A DNA stretch of 23,553 nt from an uncultured Collinsella sp. (GTDB lineage: Bacteria > Actinomycetota > Coriobacteriia > Coriobacteriales > Coriobacteriaceae). This document shows, one piece after another, positions 20,745 to 23,553 of the stretch; position 1 is the first letter of the stretch; every line of letters begins with the position of its first letter. Made by a program: the position numbers and the translations under genes. The notes under the pieces were generated by a model. The model made no database searches. It saw only the letters and a list, made by a program, of their open reading frames with translations, and was not told where the DNA came from. Location of the stretch: NCBI GenBank assembly GCA_958421655.1, contig CATZMG010000031.1:1-23553 (forward strand), given 5' to 3'.

Positions 20745-21641
20745 ATGAAGCTTCAGCAGCTCAGGTATGTCGTCAAAGTTGCCGAATGCGGCAGCATCAC
20801 CGAGGCCTCGCGCCGGCTCTTTGTGTCGCAGCCTTCGATTACCGCATCAATCCGCGATCTCGAAAACGAGATGGGCGTGCACATCTTTGAGCGCACCAAC
20901 AAGGGCGTCATTGTGTCCGAGGAAGGCGAGACCTTCTTGGGCTACGCGCGCCAGGTGCTCGACCAGGCCGACCTGCTCGAGGGCAAGTACAAGGGCGCGT
21001 CCGAGCAGGTGCCGCACTTTAGTGTGAGCTGTCAGCATTATTCCTTTGCCGTTAATGCGTTTGTCGATGTGATCCGTGAGTTCGATGCCGCGCGCTACGA
21101 CTTTACCCTGCGCGAGGAGCAGACTCACGAGATTATCGAGGACGTCGCGCATATGAAGAGCGAACTGGGCATCCTGTACTTATCCGAGCACAATCGCGAG
21201 GTTATCGAGCGCATGCTGGCGGCCAACGAGCTCGTGTTCGAAGGACTATTCTGCGCCACGCCACACGTCTTTGTGTGTGCCGACCATCCGCTGGCGGGCC
21301 GCTCCAGCGTGACGCTCGAGGACCTGGAGGACTACCCGTTCCTGTCCTACGAGCAGGGCAGCTATAACTCGTTTTATTATTCTGAGGAACTGACCTCGAC
21401 CTTTGAGCGCCGCAAGAATATCCGTGTGCGTGACCGTGCGACGTTGTTCAATCTGGCCATGGGCCTCAACGGCTACACGGTGTGTTCGGGCGTGATCAGC
21501 CATGAACTTAACGGCCCCGGCATTATCTCCATTCCGCTCGATGTAGACGAGTACATGGAGATCGGCATCATCACGCGCAAGAACACGACACTTACGCGCT
21601 ACGGGCAGGCCTATATCGAAGCGATTCGTCAGCACATCTAG
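20745..21641 (+). CDS. LysR-type transcriptional regulator
   Basis: A 298-residue LysR regulator. The N-terminal winged helix-turn-helix (1-65) reads MKLQQLRYVVKVAECGSITEASRRLFVSQPSITASIRDLENEMGVHIFERTNKGVIVSEEG, a textbook match. A linker helix and a periplasmic-binding-like effector domain (about 90-295) follow. GGGAGAA lies nine bases before the ATG. It starts ten bases after the HAD gene and is followed, after 155 bases holding a perfect dyad, by the MetE-like gene. The likely target is therefore that gene, with regulation by a sulfur-amino-acid-related effector as in several MetR, CmbR or MtaR-type regulators. The effector is not visible from the sequence. Confidence 0.9.
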   Translation: MKLQQLRYVVKVAECGSITEASRRLFVSQPSITASIRDLENEMGVHIFERTNKGVIVSEEGETFLGYARQVLDQADLLEGKYKGASEQVPHFSVSCQHYSFAVNAFVDVIREFDAARYDFTLREEQTHEIIEDVAHMKSELGILYLSEHNREVIERMLAANELVFEGLFCATPHVFVCADHPLAGRSSVTLEDLEDYPFLSYEQGSYNSFYYSEELTSTFERRKNIRVRDRATLFNLAMGLNGYTVCSGVISHELNGPGIISIPLDVDEYMEIGIITRKNTTLTRYGQAYIEAIRQHI

Positions 21642-21687
21642 ACTGCTGCGTTCTGCACGGGTCAAATCTCTTTATTACAGTCCCAAC

Positions 21688-21710
21688 TGATATAGGAAGC
21701 ATCTATATCA
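21688..21710. promoter_or_regulatory. perfect dyad, probable LysR operator upstream of the MetE-like gene
   Basis: TGATATAG (21688-21695) and CTATATCA (21703-21710) around GAAGCAT. The arms contain the T-N11-A form typical of LysR sites and lie in an AT-rich region 87-109 bases before the MetE-like start, directly after the lysR gene. Confidence 0.6.
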
Positions 21711-21796
21711 AACTGTTATAAACGCATATTTTACGATGGCCATATGAGCGCTCATACTCTGTCCCAGTAAAGCAACCAATGCAAAGGGAGATATCT

Positions 21797-22930
21797 ATGA
21801 GCACTTCGATTCAACCGAACGCGCCGTTTCGCGCCGATATCGTCGGCAGCTTTCTTCGTCCGCAGGCCGTAAAGGACGCCCGCGCTGCCTATGTGGCAGG
21901 CGCGCTTGATGCCGAGGGGCTTAAGGCCGCCGAGGATGAGGCCATTCGCGACCTGGTGGACAAGCAAAAGGCCGCTGGCCTGCAGGTGATTACCGATGGC
22001 GAGTTTCGCCGCAGTTACTGGCACCTCGACTTTATGTGGGGGCTCAACGGCATTGAACGCCGTACCTCGCGTACGGGCTATATGTTCCACGACGAGGAGA
22101 CCACGGCCGATACCGCCGTGGTGACCGGCCCCATCAGCGGCGAGAATCACCCCTTCGTCGAGCACTTTAAGTTTGTCAAGGCACTTGAGGGCGAGGGCCA
22201 CGTTGCACGCCAGACCATCCCGGCGCCGATTCAGACGTTCTCAGAAGTCACGCTCGACCGCTGCGATGGCCAGCAGGAGAGCTTGCGTGCTGTCTATAAG
22301 ACCGACGAAGAGCTCGCCGACGCCATCGCGGCAGCATATCGCACCGTGATTGCCGACCTGTATGCCGCTGGCTGCCGCAATATCCAGTTTGATGACTGTA
22401 CCTGGGGTATCTACTGCGACATCGACTTCGTGGCAAAGACTGGCATGAGCCCGGTTGATCTGCAAAAGGTGAGCGAGCTGGGTGTGGCGCTCAACAATGC
22501 CGCCATCGCGGGCAAGCCCGACGATCTGGTCATCAACACACATGTATGCCGCGGCAACTACCACTCCACCTACGCTTTTGAGGGCGGCTACGACCCCATC
22601 GCGCCGTACCTGTTTGCGCATGAGGACGTCGATGCGTTCTATCTGGAGTTCGATACGCCGCGCGCCGGTGGTTTTGAGCCGCTCAAGTACGTTGCTCCCG
22701 GCAAGAAGGTGGTGCTGGGACTGGTCACTACCAAGGCCGCTGAGCTCGAGAACGAGGACGTTATCGTCGAGCGCATCCGTGAGGCTGCAAAGTACGTGCC
22801 GCTCGAGAACCTGTACCTGTCGCCCCAGTGTGGCTTTGCCAGCTGTGAGATTGGCAACAAACTGACCGAGGACGAACAGTGGGCAAAGATCGCGCTGGTC
22901 AAACGTATTGCCGAGCGCGTTTGGAAATAG
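21797..22930 (+). CDS. MetE-like (YxjG/YxjH type) cobalamin-independent methionine synthase C-terminal-domain protein
   Basis: A 377-residue single-barrel protein of the YxjG/YxjH type, matching the catalytic half of MetE (usually about 750 residues). It starts APFRADIVGSFLRP; ITDGEFRRSYWHLDFMW and IQFDDCTWG belong to the substrate-binding loops. The zinc ligands are clear: H249 and C251 in NTHVC, E284 in FYLEFD and C345 in SPQCGF, the same H-x-C, E, C set as in MetE. It presumably makes methionine from homocysteine using an unidentified methyl donor; these short forms do not clearly use the polyglutamate folate of MetE. The ATG at 21797 has AAAGGGAG upstream. Its neighbour LysR and the dyad at 21688 suggest regulation by sulfur status. 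Confidence 0.88.
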   Translation: MSTSIQPNAPFRADIVGSFLRPQAVKDARAAYVAGALDAEGLKAAEDEAIRDLVDKQKAAGLQVITDGEFRRSYWHLDFMWGLNGIERRTSRTGYMFHDEETTADTAVVTGPISGENHPFVEHFKFVKALEGEGHVARQTIPAPIQTFSEVTLDRCDGQQESLRAVYKTDEELADAIAAAYRTVIADLYAAGCRNIQFDDCTWGIYCDIDFVAKTGMSPVDLQKVSELGVALNNAAIAGKPDDLVINTHVCRGNYHSTYAFEGGYDPIAPYLFAHEDVDAFYLEFDTPRAGGFEPLKYVAPGKKVVLGLVTTKAAELENEDVIVERIREAAKYVPLENLYLSPQCGFASCEIGNKLTEDEQWAKIALVKRIAERVWK

Positions 22931-22977
22931 CGGTAACGTTCGCAGGTGACGGCGCGTGCGAGACATGGCGCATCGCG

Positions 22978-22983
22978 TACAAT
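22978..22983 (+). promoter_or_regulatory. possible -10 element for the permease gene
   Basis: TACAAT (5 of 6), 69 bases before the permease start. A TCGGGCA/TGCCCGA hairpin (23001-23026) lies between. No good -35 is seen. Confidence 0.28.
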
Positions 22984-23052
22984 GGTTCGGATCGTATCGT
23001 TCGGGCAGGTTATCCAATATGCCCGATCGCCCTTCCATTCGAAAGGACATCC

Positions 23053-23553
23053 ATGTCCCAATCCTCGACGCCCGCCGTCACCGATGCCATCTACGATGCA
23101 TCGTCGCTTGGCCGCCCGCGCATGTTTTTGCTCGGTCTGCAGCACCTGTTTGCCATGTTTGGCGCCACCGTGCTGGTGCCCGTGCTCACCGGTCTCTCGG
23201 TTTCGGCGACGCTTTTGTTTGCCGGCTTGGGTACGCTGCTGTTCCACTTCTTGTCGCGCGGTAAGGTGCCGGCATTCTTGGGCTCGTCGTTTGCCTTTAT
23301 CGCGGGTTATGCCGCCATTGCACCCAACGGCGAGGCCGAGCTTTTGCCTTACGCTTGCCTGGGCGTTGCCTGCGCCGGCCTGCTCTATCCGGTGCTGGCG
23401 GCGCTGTTTCGCGCATTTGGCGCCAAGCGTGTCATGCGCTTCTTTCCGCCGGTGGTGACCGGTCCCATCGTCATTTCCATCGGCCTGATCTTGGCGAGCT
23501 CTGCCATTGCCAACTGCCAGACCAACTGGCTTGTTGCCGTTGTCGCTGTGGCC
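23053..23553 (+). CDS. NCS2-family nucleobase (uracil-like) permease, N-terminal part
   Basis: The first 167 residues of an integral-membrane nucleobase:cation symporter of the NCS2 type; the gene runs off the window end. After a short N-terminal tail come LGLQHLFAMFGATVLVPVLTGLSVSATLLFAGLGTLLFHF, KVPAFLGSSFAFIAGYAAIAPN and FFPPVVTGPIVISIGLILASSAI, the hallmarks of UraA-type uracil permeases; several transmembrane helices are visible. GAAAGGA lies before the ATG. Uracil is the likeliest substrate, but xanthine or another base cannot be excluded from the N-terminus alone. It follows the MetE-like gene with a 122-base gap, so it is probably a separate transcript. Confidence 0.9.
   Translation, partial: MSQSSTPAVTDAIYDASSLGRPRMFLLGLQHLFAMFGATVLVPVLTGLSVSATLLFAGLGTLLFHFLSRGKVPAFLGSSFAFIAGYAAIAPNGEAELLPYACLGVACAGLLYPVLAALFRAFGAKRVMRFFPPVVTGPIVISIGLILASSAIANCQTNWLVAVVAVA

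Noticed and set aside
23001..23026. TCGGGCA/TGCCCGA hairpin before the permease as a purine or PreQ1-type riboswitch or PyrR attenuator
   Set aside because: It is only a 7-bp stem with a 12-base loop, with none of the conserved core of those regulators and no T-run after it.

Overview
The window looks like the chromosome of a high-GC, Gram-positive gut actinobacterium of the Coriobacteriia, most likely Collinsella or a close relative. This is inferred from GC-rich codon use, strong AGGAGG-type ribosome binding sites, the gene content (an ORC-like ATPase with an N-terminal NPFTPSFG motif, multi-GGDEF proteins, a TPP-riboswitch thiM/thiE operon) and the many GGGACRG-core palindromes between genes. 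No marker gene fixes the species. There is no tRNA, rRNA, CRISPR array, integrase or transposase gene, and both window edges cut through genes.

Layout. Positions 1-1.6 kb hold the end of an rsmJ-like 16S rRNA methyltransferase, a small cysteine-pair protein and a GNAT acetyltransferase. Positions 1.8-8.7 kb hold a TetM/EF-G-like ribosomal-protection GTPase, then an ORC-like ATPase overlapping a class II (short) UvrA, then a second, convergent ATPase paralogous to the first. Positions 8.8-11.9 kb (minus strand) hold trmL, a CobW-type metallochaperone GTPase, an ArsC/Spx-like protein without its usual cysteine, and an iron-sulfur-flavoprotein-like reductase. A roughly 150-nt structured element lies just before the ArsC-like gene. 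Positions 12.0-16.4 kb (minus) hold two related cyclic-di-GMP proteins: GGDEF-PAS-degenerate GGDEF, and the same architecture extended by a third GGDEF and an intact EAL. Positions 16.7-17.6 kb hold a patatin-like phospholipase. Positions 17.7-19.7 kb (minus) hold the thiamine salvage operon thiM - MTH1187-family gene - thiE behind a TPP riboswitch with an intrinsic terminator. Positions 19.8-23.5 kb (plus) hold a HAD phosphatase and a LysR regulator, a MetE-like methyltransferase behind a perfect dyad, and the start of a uracil-permease-like transporter.

How the genes work together. The thiamine operon is a clear unit: kinase, presumed thiamine-binding protein and thiamine-phosphate synthase under ligand-controlled attenuation. 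LysR plus the MetE-like enzyme is a likely regulator-target pair. The GTPase, class II UvrA and two ATPases could be a drug or ribosome stress-tolerance cluster, but that is inference. The most striking genome-scale feature is a set of palindromes. Five share a GGG(G/A)CRG core but carry different outer arms, and two of them supply the stop codon (ATG-TGA) of the upstream gene. The best candidate for something undescribed is the rod-like structured element at about 11104-11270.
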